In this document: positions 23,272 to 31,073 of the stretch, piece after piece
Numbering within the stretch: the first letter of the stretch is position 1
Layout: each line of letters begins with the position of its first letter
Source: Verrucomicrobia bacterium Tous-C9LFEB
GTDB taxonomy: Bacteria > Acidobacteriota > Terriglobia > Terriglobales > Acidobacteriaceae
Assembly: GCA_903970445.1 (NCBI GenBank)
Contig: CAJCIP010000104.1
Coordinates: forward strand, 1-47,761
Reading direction: 5' to 3'
Length of the DNA: 47,761 nucleotides
Made by a program: the position numbers and the translations under genes
Notes under the pieces: model-generated
What the model was told of the DNA's origin: nothing
The model's input: only the letters and a program-made list of their open reading frames with translations
Databases searched by the model: none

Positions 23272-23703
23272 CAGCAAACTGCATTTTCGAAGCGCTGACC
23301 AAACACGCGCCTTTCAGAAAGCGTCAACTCGCCAACGCATTGAGGAGTAGCAGCGAGCTTCAGTTCTTTAAACCCGAGGCGCAAAACTCGCTGGACCTCC
23401 GCCCCAGGGCCATCTCTCGAGGCGCCCGCCTAAGCTACGCACGACCGCGCCAAAGGCGCGACGTATACCAGCGTGCAATGAACCGGGCTCCCCGGAGGAT
23501 GTCTTTGGCCTCGAGGGTGGAGTGGCACTAGAAGAAATGCCCGAAGCGCCAACGGCGCGATCTATACCAGCCTGGGGCGAAGCCCCAGGTCCGGCAGCAG
23601 TGTCAAGCCTTAGCGCTGAAAGCGCGATCCATAGACGCGGATATAGCAGGGGGCAAGCAGCTATAGAAAGGCCCTGACCAAGAAGCCGGAAGCGCTGCTG
23701 AAG
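23272..23703. other. Gene-free spacer with diverged palindromic repeats
   Basis: No convincing gene. The stretch holds three related GC-rich palindromic units (23446-23640) and a separate hairpin at 23571-23589. The glutathione peroxidase gene ends at its left, and a small minus-strand gene ends at its right; any terminators may be formed by these repeats. Confidence 0.65.
23446..23640. repeat. Cluster of three diverged palindromic repeat units
   Basis: Unit 1 (about 23446-23471): GCGCCAAAGGCGCGACGTAT then ACCAG. Unit 2 (about 23546-23570): GCGCCAACGGCGCGATCTAT then ACCAG, followed by the perfect hairpin CCTGGGGC-GAA-GCCCCAGG (23571-23589). Unit 3 (about 23613-23640): GCGCTGAAAGCGCGATCCAT, then diverging. 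Each unit has a GCGC...GCGC stem around a 4-5 base loop plus a GA-N-TAT tail. Confidence 0.75.
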
Positions 23704-23970
23704 CTAGTTGCGAAATCTTGTTCGCAGTGTGTTCGAAAGCGAAAGAATCAAAACGCAAATCGTAAACGAATGGAGAGAAAATAACGACTCGCGGCTCCGA
23801 AAAAGCAGCACTGCCAGAAGAACGATGGAGGCCGCTACAACAAGGAAGATAGGCAGTTCCCACCATCTCAGCCTGCTGTCCCAGCGTCTCTTCGAGGCTA
23901 GATAATCCAGCGTTTCCTGAGGAATGCGTCCAGCATAGCGTAACCTGTTTCGTTCGACACTGTCAGGCAC
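23704..23970 (-). CDS. Small hypothetical membrane protein
   Basis: An 88-residue protein. The N-terminal half is polar and basic (RNRLRYAGRIPQETLDYLAS). Two hydrophobic stretches follow, about 39-58 (LPIFLVVAASIVLLAVLLF) and 66-80 (LHSFTICVLILSLS). GTG start with GGAGG 5 bases upstream, a good ribosome site. More AT-rich than its neighbours. No family is recognised; coding status rests on the ribosome site and membrane pattern. Confidence 0.5.
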   Translation of the reverse strand: MPDSVERNRLRYAGRIPQETLDYLASKRRWDSRLRWWELPIFLVVAASIVLLAVLLFRSRESLFSLHSFTICVLILSLSNTLRTRFRN

Positions 23971-24416
23971 ATTCGCCTCCGCTGCGTTCTATATTAAGCC
24001 TGAGCGTGTGAACAATCCAGCTCAGGCCATGACCATCACGCTACTTGCTGTGCAAACGAATTTTCTTGTCAAGTGCCCATCAGCCCCACCATCGCGGCAA
24101 CATATAGTCACGGTGAGACTTACGCCACAAACAAATTTGTCATAGTAATTCACGCGACTCACTACAATGGATATATAGCTCATTCCGAGCCGGGATATGC
24201 CTGGCGGTAGAAGGGCTAACCCACTGCATTCAAAGACTTTGCAAGTAAAGTGTTTCGTTTGAATACTTTGCCCTAGACACAACGCCTAAGTCTCTGATTT
24301 TAGGGACTTACTTCGTAAACGGTGGGAGGGGCTGTAGGGCGTCCTGTTACAGCCGGAACGCGTCTCAAGAAGCAACACCGCAATCAGACCCTAGCCGGAA
24401 GGACATACCCAGCCTG
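23971..24416. other. Gene-free spacer upstream of the M61 peptidase gene
   Basis: Relatively AT-rich with no credible gene; short open frames here lack ribosome sites. Two clean hairpins lie near the right end (24287-24310 and 24330-24354) and could belong to a transcript leader of the peptidase gene. I could not define a promoter. Confidence 0.55.
24287..24354 (+). promoter_or_regulatory. Two consecutive hairpins in the probable M61 peptidase leader
   Basis: Hairpin 1: TAAGTCTCT (24287-24295), loop GATTTT, AGGGACTTA (24302-24310), 9 pairs with one G-T. Hairpin 2: GGCTGTA (24330-24336), 11-base loop, TACAGCC (24348-24354), 7 perfect pairs. They end about 60 bases before the start codon. They could be RNA regulators or protein operators. 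Confidence 0.4.
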
Positions 24417-26372
24417 ATGATCCAGAAGCCACTCTTGTTCTTCGCACTTGCCGTTCTCACGATACCCGCGCTCGCCCAGGTACCGATCCGTATCAACGCC
24501 GATCTGACGGAAGCGCCACGCAAGCTCTACCACGCTGAAGTCGACATCCCTGTAAGCACGGCTGCCGCGAAGTCCGGCCAGATTGCGCTCACCACGCCGA
24601 AGTGGATTCCCGGGAACCACCGTCCCACAGGGCCAGTGGACGACATTACCGGCGTCGTCTTCACCGCAAACGGCAAGACCCTCACCTGGCGACGCGACGA
24701 TGTAGATCTCTACCAGTTCCACGTGATGCTTCCTCGCGGAACAACCAGCGTGCACGCGCACCTGGACTGCATTGTTCTCTCGCGCGCGTCAGACAAGCTC
24801 GCGGTGCTCGAATGGGAGAAGCTCATGCTCTACCCGGCGAACACGCCGGTTGCCAAGATCGCCATTCAGCCCAGCGTCACAGTGCCCGCAGGCTGGGGCA
24901 TCGGTACCGCGCTGCAGCCCACCGGCAGCTATGACCCGAACGCAAAGATCGGCGGCACCACGGAGTTCAAGGGCACTACGGTAGAGCAGCTCGAAGACTC
25001 TCCTGTCATAGCCGGCGAATACTTTCACGAGTTTGCCCTCGCGCCGGACGTGACCCCGAAGCACTACATCGATGTTGTTTCCGACGAACCGGAAGACTCC
25101 AACCTGCGGCCTGCACTGCTTGCCGAACTGAATAACCTCGTCTACGAAACAGGCGCGGCGTACGCGTCACGCCACTACGGTGTCTACCACTTCCTGCTCA
25201 CGCTCTCGGACGTAGCAGGTGGCGAAGGCTTGGAGCATGGCCAATCGTCCGACAATGGTGTCGGCGAGACCGGCTTCGCGCGGCCCGGCCAGAACGCTGA
25301 TCTGTTGGCACACGAGTTCACCCATTCCTGGAATGGCAAATATCGCCGGCCGTACAGCCTCTATCAAACTGACTTCGCGACCGCGCAGGTGGGCGAGTTG
25401 CTTTGGGTCTATGAGGGCATGACGCAGTACATGGGCAACGTACTTGCCGCGCGCACCGGACTCGAAACGCCGCAGCAATATCGCGACCGTCTCGCTGCTT
25501 CGGCCGCAAACCTCGACACCAAGCCGGGCCGCTGGTGGCGCTCTACGGACGACACTGCACTCGCAGCGAGCGTGCTGCGCGGCGGTGACCCAGCGTGGTC
25601 CAACTGGAAGCGCGGCCAGGACTACTACCCCGAAGGTGAATTGCTTTGGCTCGACGCTGACACGCTGATCCGCAAACTGACCAACGGGCAGAAGACGCTT
25701 ACAGACTTTCAGCACATCTTCCTCGGCAAGGGCGGAAACACTGGACCGCTCATCGTCACCTACAACCGCGAAGAGCTGATCCGGGACCTCAATCAAGTCG
25801 CTCCGTACGACTGGGCGAAGTTCCTTCACGACCGCGTGGATGCCGTGACGCCTCGCGCCGATCTCGACGGCATTGATCGCGGCGGATACAAGCTGGTCTA
25901 TAACGACCACCCCACAGCCACGGAGCGCCGCGGCGTTGCAACACGCGCGCCCCTCGCGCCTAACGTCTGGTACTCGCTCGGCTTGCGTGTGAACAATGAC
26001 GGCACGATTAGCGATGTTCGCTGGGGCAGCCCCGCCGATAAGGCGAAGCTCGCTCCCGGTGAGAAGATCATCGCCATCAACGGCCGAACGATGTCTTCTG
26101 CTTCACTCACAAAGGCAGTGAAGGCTGCCAAGAACACAAGCGAACCTATCCATGTGCTTGCGCAGACGGAAAGTTACGTGAAGTCGTACGACATCGACTA
26201 CCACGATGGCGAAACGTACCCCGCTCTTGAACGCGTCGATGGCACGACAGCTTACCTCGATGAAAGTCTCAAGCCGCTTTCGCCTCAGACAAAGCTTCCC
26301 GCTCCAGAGAAGGAGCAGGAAGCCGACGCAACGCCTGACACGTCACCGCGTCGTCTGCCACCGCACGACTAA
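24417..26372 (+). CDS. Exported M61 (glycyl aminopeptidase) family metallopeptidase with PDZ domain
   Basis: A 651-residue secreted zinc peptidase. The signal peptide is LLFFALAVLTIPALAQ (to about residue 21). The N-terminal M61 beta domain runs to about 225. The zinc site is HEFTH at 299-303 with the third ligand Glu333 in WVYEGMTQY. A PDZ domain at about 530-600 contains WGSPADKAKLAPGEKIIAIN. Family members release N-terminal residues (Gly, Ala) from peptides in the periplasm or outside. The C-terminal tail is Pro/Asp-rich. ATG 24417, with a loosely spaced GGAAGGA upstream. The next gene, an exported hydrolase, starts 70 bases later and may be in the same transcript. Confidence 0.93.
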   Translation: MIQKPLLFFALAVLTIPALAQVPIRINADLTEAPRKLYHAEVDIPVSTAAAKSGQIALTTPKWIPGNHRPTGPVDDITGVVFTANGKTLTWRRDDVDLYQFHVMLPRGTTSVHAHLDCIVLSRASDKLAVLEWEKLMLYPANTPVAKIAIQPSVTVPAGWGIGTALQPTGSYDPNAKIGGTTEFKGTTVEQLEDSPVIAGEYFHEFALAPDVTPKHYIDVVSDEPEDSNLRPALLAELNNLVYETGAAYASRHYGVYHFLLTLSDVAGGEGLEHGQSSDNGVGETGFARPGQNADLLAHEFTHSWNGKYRRPYSLYQTDFATAQVGELLWVYEGMTQYMGNVLAARTGLETPQQYRDRLAASAANLDTKPGRWWRSTDDTALAASVLRGGDPAWSNWKRGQDYYPEGELLWLDADTLIRKLTNGQKTLTDFQHIFLGKGGNTGPLIVTYNREELIRDLNQVAPYDWAKFLHDRVDAVTPRADLDGIDRGGYKLVYNDHPTATERRGVATRAPLAPNVWYSLGLRVNNDGTISDVRWGSPADKAKLAPGEKIIAINGRTMSSASLTKAVKAAKNTSEPIHVLAQTESYVKSYDIDYHDGETYPALERVDGTTAYLDESLKPLSPQTKLPAPEKEQEADATPDTSPRRLPPHD

Positions 26373-26442
26373 GCGGGCGTTGCTGCTGAAGCACCACGTC
26401 CGCGCTGCTCGTGGCGCGGAGCAAATTTAGGGAGGCATTTGT

Positions 26443-27555
26443 ATGCGCTACGCGGCTCTGCTTGTTGCTATCAGCCTCATGGCTTCCTGTTCCGTCGCAC
26501 AGACGATGTCTTCTGTCGCTCAGCCGATCTCTCCACAGACTCCATATGTTGGAACGCCCGGTGACTTCATCGCGCACGATTTCCACTTCGGCACAGGAGA
26601 GACGCTCCCTGAGCTGAAGCTGCATTACCTAACGCTCGGTAGCCCGCATCGCGATGCAGCAGGACACGTAGACAATGCTGTTCTTCTGCTGCACGGCACC
26701 GGAGGCAATGCGCATTCCCTGCTCGTGCCGCCATTCTCAAGTGTGCTGTTTGGGCCGGGACAGCCGTTGGACAGCCTGCACTACTTTCTCATCCTCCCCG
26801 ACGACATCGGACAAGGCGATTCGTCGAAGCCATCAGAAGGGTTGCACATGCGCTTCCCGCGCTACGACTACGACGACATGGTGCGCTCGCAGCACCAGAT
26901 GCTGCTGGATGGTCTGCATGTCGATCACTTGCGCCTGATCCTTGGCACCTCGATGGGCTGCATGCAGAGCTTCGTCTGGGGCGAAACGTATTTAGGCTTT
27001 GCGGATGCGCTGATGCCGCTCGCCTGCCTGCCAGTCCAAATTGCCGGACGCAATCGCATGATGCGCTACATGATCATCGAGAACATCAAGAACGATCCTG
27101 CCTGGAAGAACGGCGAGTACACGTCGGAGCCGATGGTCGGTCTGCGCGCCGCGAACGAGCTGCTCTTCGTGATGGGTTCCGCTCCATTGGTGCAGCAGAA
27201 TGCCGCGCCGACGCGCGATGCAGCCGAGAAGTACATCGACAACTACCTGACTCGCGCGACCGCTCAATCGGACCCGAACAACATGATCTATTACGTGGAT
27301 GCGTCACGTAACTACGATCCGAGCGCGAACCTGAGCAAGATCAACGTTCCTGTCATGTGGATCAACTCAGCTGATGATTTCATCAATCCGCCGGAACTCG
27401 GCATTGCGGAGAAGATGGTCGGCCAAATGCCGCACGCGCAGTTCGTGATGCTTCCCATCACAGATGCAACGCGCGGCCACGGCACACACACACAAGCTGC
27501 CATTTGGAAGGACTATCTTGTGAAGCTGCATGCGGAGTCGGAACCCAAGAAATAG
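26443..27555 (+). CDS. Exported MetX-like alpha/beta hydrolase, putative lipoprotein
   Basis: A 370-residue alpha/beta-hydrolase of the homoserine O-acetyltransferase-like group. The N-terminus (RYAALLVAISLMASC) carries a lipobox-like L-M-A-S-Cys16, suggesting a membrane-anchored lipoprotein. Catalytic elements are the oxyanion-hole LLLHGTGGN at 81-89, nucleophile Ser170 in GTSMGCMQ, Asp in INSADDFINPPE and His in RGHGTHTQA. The typical MetX substrate-binding signature is not obvious and the protein is exported, so methionine synthesis is unlikely; an esterase or acyl-transfer role is more probable. ATG 26443 with GGAGG 7 bases upstream. It is convergent with cobA, only 7 bases apart. Confidence 0.87.
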   Translation: MRYAALLVAISLMASCSVAQTMSSVAQPISPQTPYVGTPGDFIAHDFHFGTGETLPELKLHYLTLGSPHRDAAGHVDNAVLLLHGTGGNAHSLLVPPFSSVLFGPGQPLDSLHYFLILPDDIGQGDSSKPSEGLHMRFPRYDYDDMVRSQHQMLLDGLHVDHLRLILGTSMGCMQSFVWGETYLGFADALMPLACLPVQIAGRNRMMRYMIIENIKNDPAWKNGEYTSEPMVGLRAANELLFVMGSAPLVQQNAAPTRDAAEKYIDNYLTRATAQSDPNNMIYYVDASRNYDPSANLSKINVPVMWINSADDFINPPELGIAEKMVGQMPHAQFVMLPITDATRGHGTHTQAAIWKDYLVKLHAESEPKK

Positions 27556-27562
27556 GCCGGAG

Positions 27563-28363
27563 CTAAATTCCAGCTTCGCCCAACAGCTGCTGCGCGAACA
27601 ATGCGATATCGTGAGGCAGCAGTTCCGCGCCGCTGGTAAGGAGCGCTTGGAAAGCCCGGCCAACGCAGACCAGCAAGGGAGCGGGACCACACTCCAACGA
27701 GTGCAGCGACTGTAGATTGCAAACCGCATGGGCTTGCTGCGGTGTCGCCGCATGGGAGACGGCAACGCAAGCGATCTCCGCCTCGACTCCAGCCTGCAGC
27801 AACTCACGCTGCAGCCGTTGTAAATCGCGGCCGGGCATATAGATGACGAGGGTTGCATCTTGCGGAACCTCACCAGACCAGATCGGCGTGGTGTCGCTCT
27901 TATTCGCCGCGTGATGCCCCGTGCAGAAGATGAGCTTCGACGCGGACTTGCGATCTGTCAGTGGAACCTGCAAGGCCGCTCCCGCAGCGAAGGCCGCAGT
28001 GACACCGGGAACAATTTCGTGCGGTATTCCTGCTGAACGAAGCGCCGCTAGTTCTTCACCGGCGCGGCCGAACACGAGCGGATCGCCGCTCTTCAACCGC
28101 ACAACGGATTGTCCAGCGCGGGCTGAGTCGATCATCAGCGCATGGATGCCTGCCTGCGTGATGCGTGGACGGCCACAACGCTTACCCACGCTTGTAATCA
28201 GCGCATGGCGATGTGCAAGCGCTAGCACGGTATCGGGCACAAGATCATCATGCAGGATGACATCGGCTGTCTCAAGCAAGCGCAGAGCTTTCAGGGTGAG
28301 CAGTTCGGGATCGCCCGGACCCGCGCCCACGAGATAGACAATTCCCTTCTGAGCTGTCGTCAT
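27563..28363 (-). CDS. cobA: Uroporphyrinogen-III C-methyltransferase
   Basis: Transfers two methyl groups from S-adenosylmethionine to uroporphyrinogen III to give precorrin-2. The 266-residue tetrapyrrole methylase has GIVYLVGAGPGDPELLTLKA (start), the VILHDDLVPD block, VRLKSGDPLVFGRAGEE, GVTAAFAAGAAL and PLTDRKSASKLIFCTGH, all SUMT landmarks. The start codon overlaps the stop of the upstream sirC-like gene as ATGA. With sirC and the nirA-type reductase it forms a siroheme-supply operon. The C-terminus is somewhat longer and not conserved. Confidence 0.95.
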   Translation of the reverse strand: MTTAQKGIVYLVGAGPGDPELLTLKALRLLETADVILHDDLVPDTVLALAHRHALITSVGKRCGRPRITQAGIHALMIDSARAGQSVVRLKSGDPLVFGRAGEELAALRSAGIPHEIVPGVTAAFAAGAALQVPLTDRKSASKLIFCTGHHAANKSDTTPIWSGEVPQDATLVIYMPGRDLQRLQRELLQAGVEAEIACVAVSHAATPQQAHAVCNLQSLHSLECGPAPLLVCVGRAFQALLTSGAELLPHDIALFAQQLLGEAGI

Positions 28364-29013
28364 GCGCTCTCCTCATGCTGCGCGTGAAGGTAGCCGTTCT
28401 CGCGTGCATGTTGACGCGCTCGGGCACGCGACGGACATCCGTCGAATCCGCAGACATCGCGCTGCGCGAGCTCATGCAGCAGCAGTTTTCGGGGCTCGCC
28501 AATCGGCTCGACCGCAGTGACCTCGCGACGCAGCCGGCCAAGTTCCATTAGCCAGTCGCCGAAGTCGAGTGGCAACTGCGCGTTGATCTCTTTGCGAAGC
28601 CGCTGAGCGAGCGCCGGGCTTTCGCCTGCTGTTGAGATAGCAATCTGCAACTCACCGCGACGAACAACAGATGGGAAGTAGAAGTCACAAAAAGGTGGGT
28701 CATCTACTGCATTGCAGAGAATGTCTGCCTCGTTGGCGTCGGCAAAGACGGCTCTATTCACTTCAGGCGTTGCAGTGGCCGCGACACAGAGACACGCGCC
28801 CGCGAGATCACCGCGCCGATACTCACGCTGTTGCCACGTCAGTTCACCATTCGCGGCCCATGTCTGCACGCGCGGCAAAGCATGTGGAGCGATGACAGTG
28901 ACGCGAGCTTCAGACTGTAACAGGCTCTCGATCTTAGACTCGGCGATGTTACCTGCACCGATCACCACGCATGGACGAGCCGACAGCTTCAGAAAGATAG
29001 GAAAGAGACTCAT
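28360..29013 (-). CDS. sirC: Precorrin-2 dehydrogenase / sirohydrochlorin ferrochelatase (CysG N-terminal type)
   Basis: Oxidises precorrin-2 to sirohydrochlorin with NAD and, in bifunctional members, inserts iron to make siroheme. The 217-residue protein has the NAD motif VVIGAGNIAESKIESLL (about 16-32), CVAATATPEVNRAV, the active-site Asp in NAVDDPPFCDFYFPSV (about 101-116) and the IAISTAGESPALAQRLR dimerisation signature. It covers the Met8p/CysG-N unit without the fused methylase, which is the separate gene cobA downstream. Whether this one enzyme also chelates iron cannot be decided. ATG 29013, 24 bases after the reductase gene. Confidence 0.92.
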   Translation of the reverse strand: MSLFPIFLKLSARPCVVIGAGNIAESKIESLLQSEARVTVIAPHALPRVQTWAANGELTWQQREYRRGDLAGACLCVAATATPEVNRAVFADANEADILCNAVDDPPFCDFYFPSVVRRGELQIAISTAGESPALAQRLRKEINAQLPLDFGDWLMELGRLRREVTAVEPIGEPRKLLLHELAQRDVCGFDGCPSRARARQHARENGYLHAQHEESA

Positions 29014-29037
29014 CCGCGCCTCAGGAACTCCACTACG

Positions 29038-30774
29038 CTAGCCATCGATATTGCTCGCATGACGTCCACCGGCGGGAGCAGGATCACGCTCGACGGGCGC
29101 AACGACTGCGCCAGCCAGTTGAGAGCGTAAATCTACATCACTTGTGCGGCGGAAATAGGAACGCAGGTTTTCACCGTCCGAGCGGCCAGCGATGTATCCG
29201 CGCAGCAGACGCTCAATCGCTTCAGGGCAATCTTGCGCGGCGGCGCGATAGCCGATTTGCCGTGCGATGCCAGCGTGCTCACCGACAGCGCCACCAACGC
29301 AGAAGTAGAAAGCGTCGACCATCTTGCCGTCTTTCTTGATCTTCTTGCCTTCGAGGCCGATGTCCGCAATCCACGCTTGTCCGCAACTGTTGGTGCATCC
29401 GGTGACATGCAGCTTGAGTTGCTGGTCGAAGCCAGGCATGCGCCCCTCCATCTCTTCGACGAGCCATTTGGTGAAAGCCTTTGTCTCCGAGATAGCAAGC
29501 TTGCAGAACTCGGTGCCGGTGCAGGCTACGGCGCCACGGTAGAAAACGGTCGGTTCGACGTGAAAACCGAGATGAGAGATCTCCTGCACCAGCGCGGATG
29601 TTTCCGCACTCGGCACGTTGATGATGCTGATGTTCTGCATGATCGTAGTACGCAGCTCACCGTTGCCGTACTTCTCCGACAAAGACGCAAGCGCATGCAT
29701 GTGATCAGCAGTTAGCCTCCCGCGCAGCACAGTTGCGCCGACATAGCTGAGCCCTGCCTGTTTCTGCTGATGCACGCCAACGTGATCGCGATACACGTCG
29801 TCCGCGATCGGACCTTCGTCACAGGGATCGAATGTCACGCCGAGCTTCTCTTCCACGGCAGCGAGCATTGTTTCCGCAGTCCAACCATGGCGCATAAACA
29901 AGTACTTGATACGCGCTCGCGTGCGGTTCTCACGCAGCGCATCCTGCTCCCGGAAAATCTCACACACCGCGCGGACAGCATCGTAAGCCTTGTCCTGCGG
30001 AATGAACGCGTTCAAACGCACGGCAAGATGCGGTTCGGTGGATAAGCCACCGCCAACGCGCAGGCTGTAGCCGATTTCTTCCTTGCCGTCCTTCGTACGG
30101 TTTAGAGCGGTGAGCGCAACGTCGTTGATCTCGGGATAGCTGCACCATACCGGGCATCCAGTGACGGATACCTTGAACTTGCGCGGCAGGTTGTAAAAGT
30201 CAGGGTTCGCCGTCAGCTTCTCTGCTATCTCAACAGCGAGTGGCGATGCGTCGATGATCTCATGACCGTCAATTCCCGCCAGCGGACATCCTGTGACGTT
30301 ACGCACGACGTCGCCGCAAGCGCCTTTCGGCGAGAGACCAACCTCCGTCAACGCGTCAACAACTTCAGGCAACGCTTGAATCGTTAGCCAATGAAGCTGA
30401 ATGTTCTGCCGTGTGGTGATGTCGCCGATCCCTCGCGCATACTTAGCGGTAAGGTCTGCAATAACATGCAACTGCGTTGCAGAGAGAATGCCATTCGGCA
30501 GACCGATGCGCATCATGAAGTACTCGCTTGCTTTGCCTTCACCGCCCACGCCACCAGTAACGCCAACACCGTCACCCTGGGTATAAATTCCCCACCACTT
30601 GAAGTACGTTCCCGTCCACTCCGGCAGCACAGCTTCGCGGCCCTCACGCGCAAACTGACGAACTTCTTCCCAGGCCTCCCATGGATTTTTCTCGCGCTTC
30701 AGGCGTTCAACCTTCTGCGCCTTGTTTTCCTTCGGTGGGAGTGAAGTGGATGAGGCTGGTGTCGGGTCCGGCAA
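29038..30774 (-). CDS. nirA: Ferredoxin-type nitrite/sulfite reductase, siroheme-dependent
   Basis: A six-electron reductase with siroheme and a 4Fe-4S cluster; it reduces nitrite to ammonia or sulfite to sulfide. The 578-residue protein shows the two ferrodoxin-fold repeats with TRQNIQLHWL (about 121-130) and the second-half counterpart. The cluster ligands are Cys418, Cys424 (CTGTEFC), Cys460 and Cys464 (TGCTNSCG). The N-terminal PWEAWEEVR region matches NirA. Substrate is ambiguous; no nitrate reductase, nitrite transporter or cys gene is nearby. The start is TTG 30774 with GGAG 7 bases upstream. It is the first gene of the siroheme operon and has a good promoter. Confidence 0.9.
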   Translation of the reverse strand: MPDPTPASSTSLPPKENKAQKVERLKREKNPWEAWEEVRQFAREGREAVLPEWTGTYFKWWGIYTQGDGVGVTGGVGGEGKASEYFMMRIGLPNGILSATQLHVIADLTAKYARGIGDITTRQNIQLHWLTIQALPEVVDALTEVGLSPKGACGDVVRNVTGCPLAGIDGHEIIDASPLAVEIAEKLTANPDFYNLPRKFKVSVTGCPVWCSYPEINDVALTALNRTKDGKEEIGYSLRVGGGLSTEPHLAVRLNAFIPQDKAYDAVRAVCEIFREQDALRENRTRARIKYLFMRHGWTAETMLAAVEEKLGVTFDPCDEGPIADDVYRDHVGVHQQKQAGLSYVGATVLRGRLTADHMHALASLSEKYGNGELRTTIMQNISIINVPSAETSALVQEISHLGFHVEPTVFYRGAVACTGTEFCKLAISETKAFTKWLVEEMEGRMPGFDQQLKLHVTGCTNSCGQAWIADIGLEGKKIKKDGKMVDAFYFCVGGAVGEHAGIARQIGYRAAAQDCPEAIERLLRGYIAGRSDGENLRSYFRRTSDVDLRSQLAGAVVAPVERDPAPAGGRHASNIDG

Positions 30775-30805
30775 AGGAAATCTCCAAAGAAGCTGGAAAG
30801 CAAAG

Positions 30806-30827
30806 GCCCACGATGCTGCTCGTGGGC
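30806..30827 (-). promoter_or_regulatory. Terminator-like hairpin in the reductase leader
   Basis: On the minus strand: GCCCACGA, loop GCAGCA, TCGTGGGC, 8 perfect pairs, followed by CTTTGCTTTCC. It lies about 100 bases after the predicted promoter and 30 bases before the start codon of the reductase gene. The placement is that expected of an attenuator or of a structure controlling the ribosome site. Confidence 0.5.
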
Positions 30828-30931
30828 ACTTGAGGAAGTCAGAAACGGTTTACTTAGACGGCAGCGCGACCAGCCAAAGTGCCTAAATGAGGACAACATG
30901 CAGTCGCAATGGAGAACATCGGCATATGCCA

Positions 30932-30960
30932 AGGATAGCTTCGCGGTTATGGTGCGTCAA
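30932..30960 (-). promoter_or_regulatory. Predicted sigma-70-type promoter of the siroheme reductase operon
   Basis: Minus strand: -35 TTGACG (30960-30955), exactly 17 bases, -10 TATCCT (30937-30932). This predicts a start near 30925 and a leader of about 150 bases before the reductase gene. Confidence 0.65.
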
Positions 30961-31021
30961 TGAGTCGAGCCATTCAGCCGAAGTCCACGCCAGATTTGCT
31001 GCACTCGATTGCGATTCTGTC

Positions 31022-31050
31022 TTGACGCATAGTGAGGCGCGTTGCATTCT
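31022..31050 (+). promoter_or_regulatory. Possible promoter of the methyltransferase gene
   Basis: TTGACG (31022-31027), 17 bases, CATTCT (31045-31050). The -10 is weak. It would give a short leader of about 17 bases before ATG 31074. Confidence 0.35.
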
Positions 31051-31073
31051 TGGTTCATCACAAGGAACATTCC

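Noticed and set aside
23446-23640. CRISPR-like array
   Set aside because: Units are diverged, unevenly spaced, palindromic and too few, and there are no cas genes.
24022-24282. 86-codon minus-strand open frame in the spacer before the M61 gene
   Set aside because: No ribosome site, unusual Cys-rich composition without a pattern, and no family; not enough to call a gene.
25167-25910. 247-codon minus-strand open frame inside the M61 peptidase gene
   Set aside because: Antisense to a gene with intact HExxH and PDZ motifs; no independent support.
30699-30932. Leader frame starting at 30932 upstream of the siroheme reductase, possible regulatory peptide
   Set aside because: It starts at the -10 box of the predicted promoter, so its first codons would not be transcribed, and it has no ribosome site; kept only as a remark in the leader finding.
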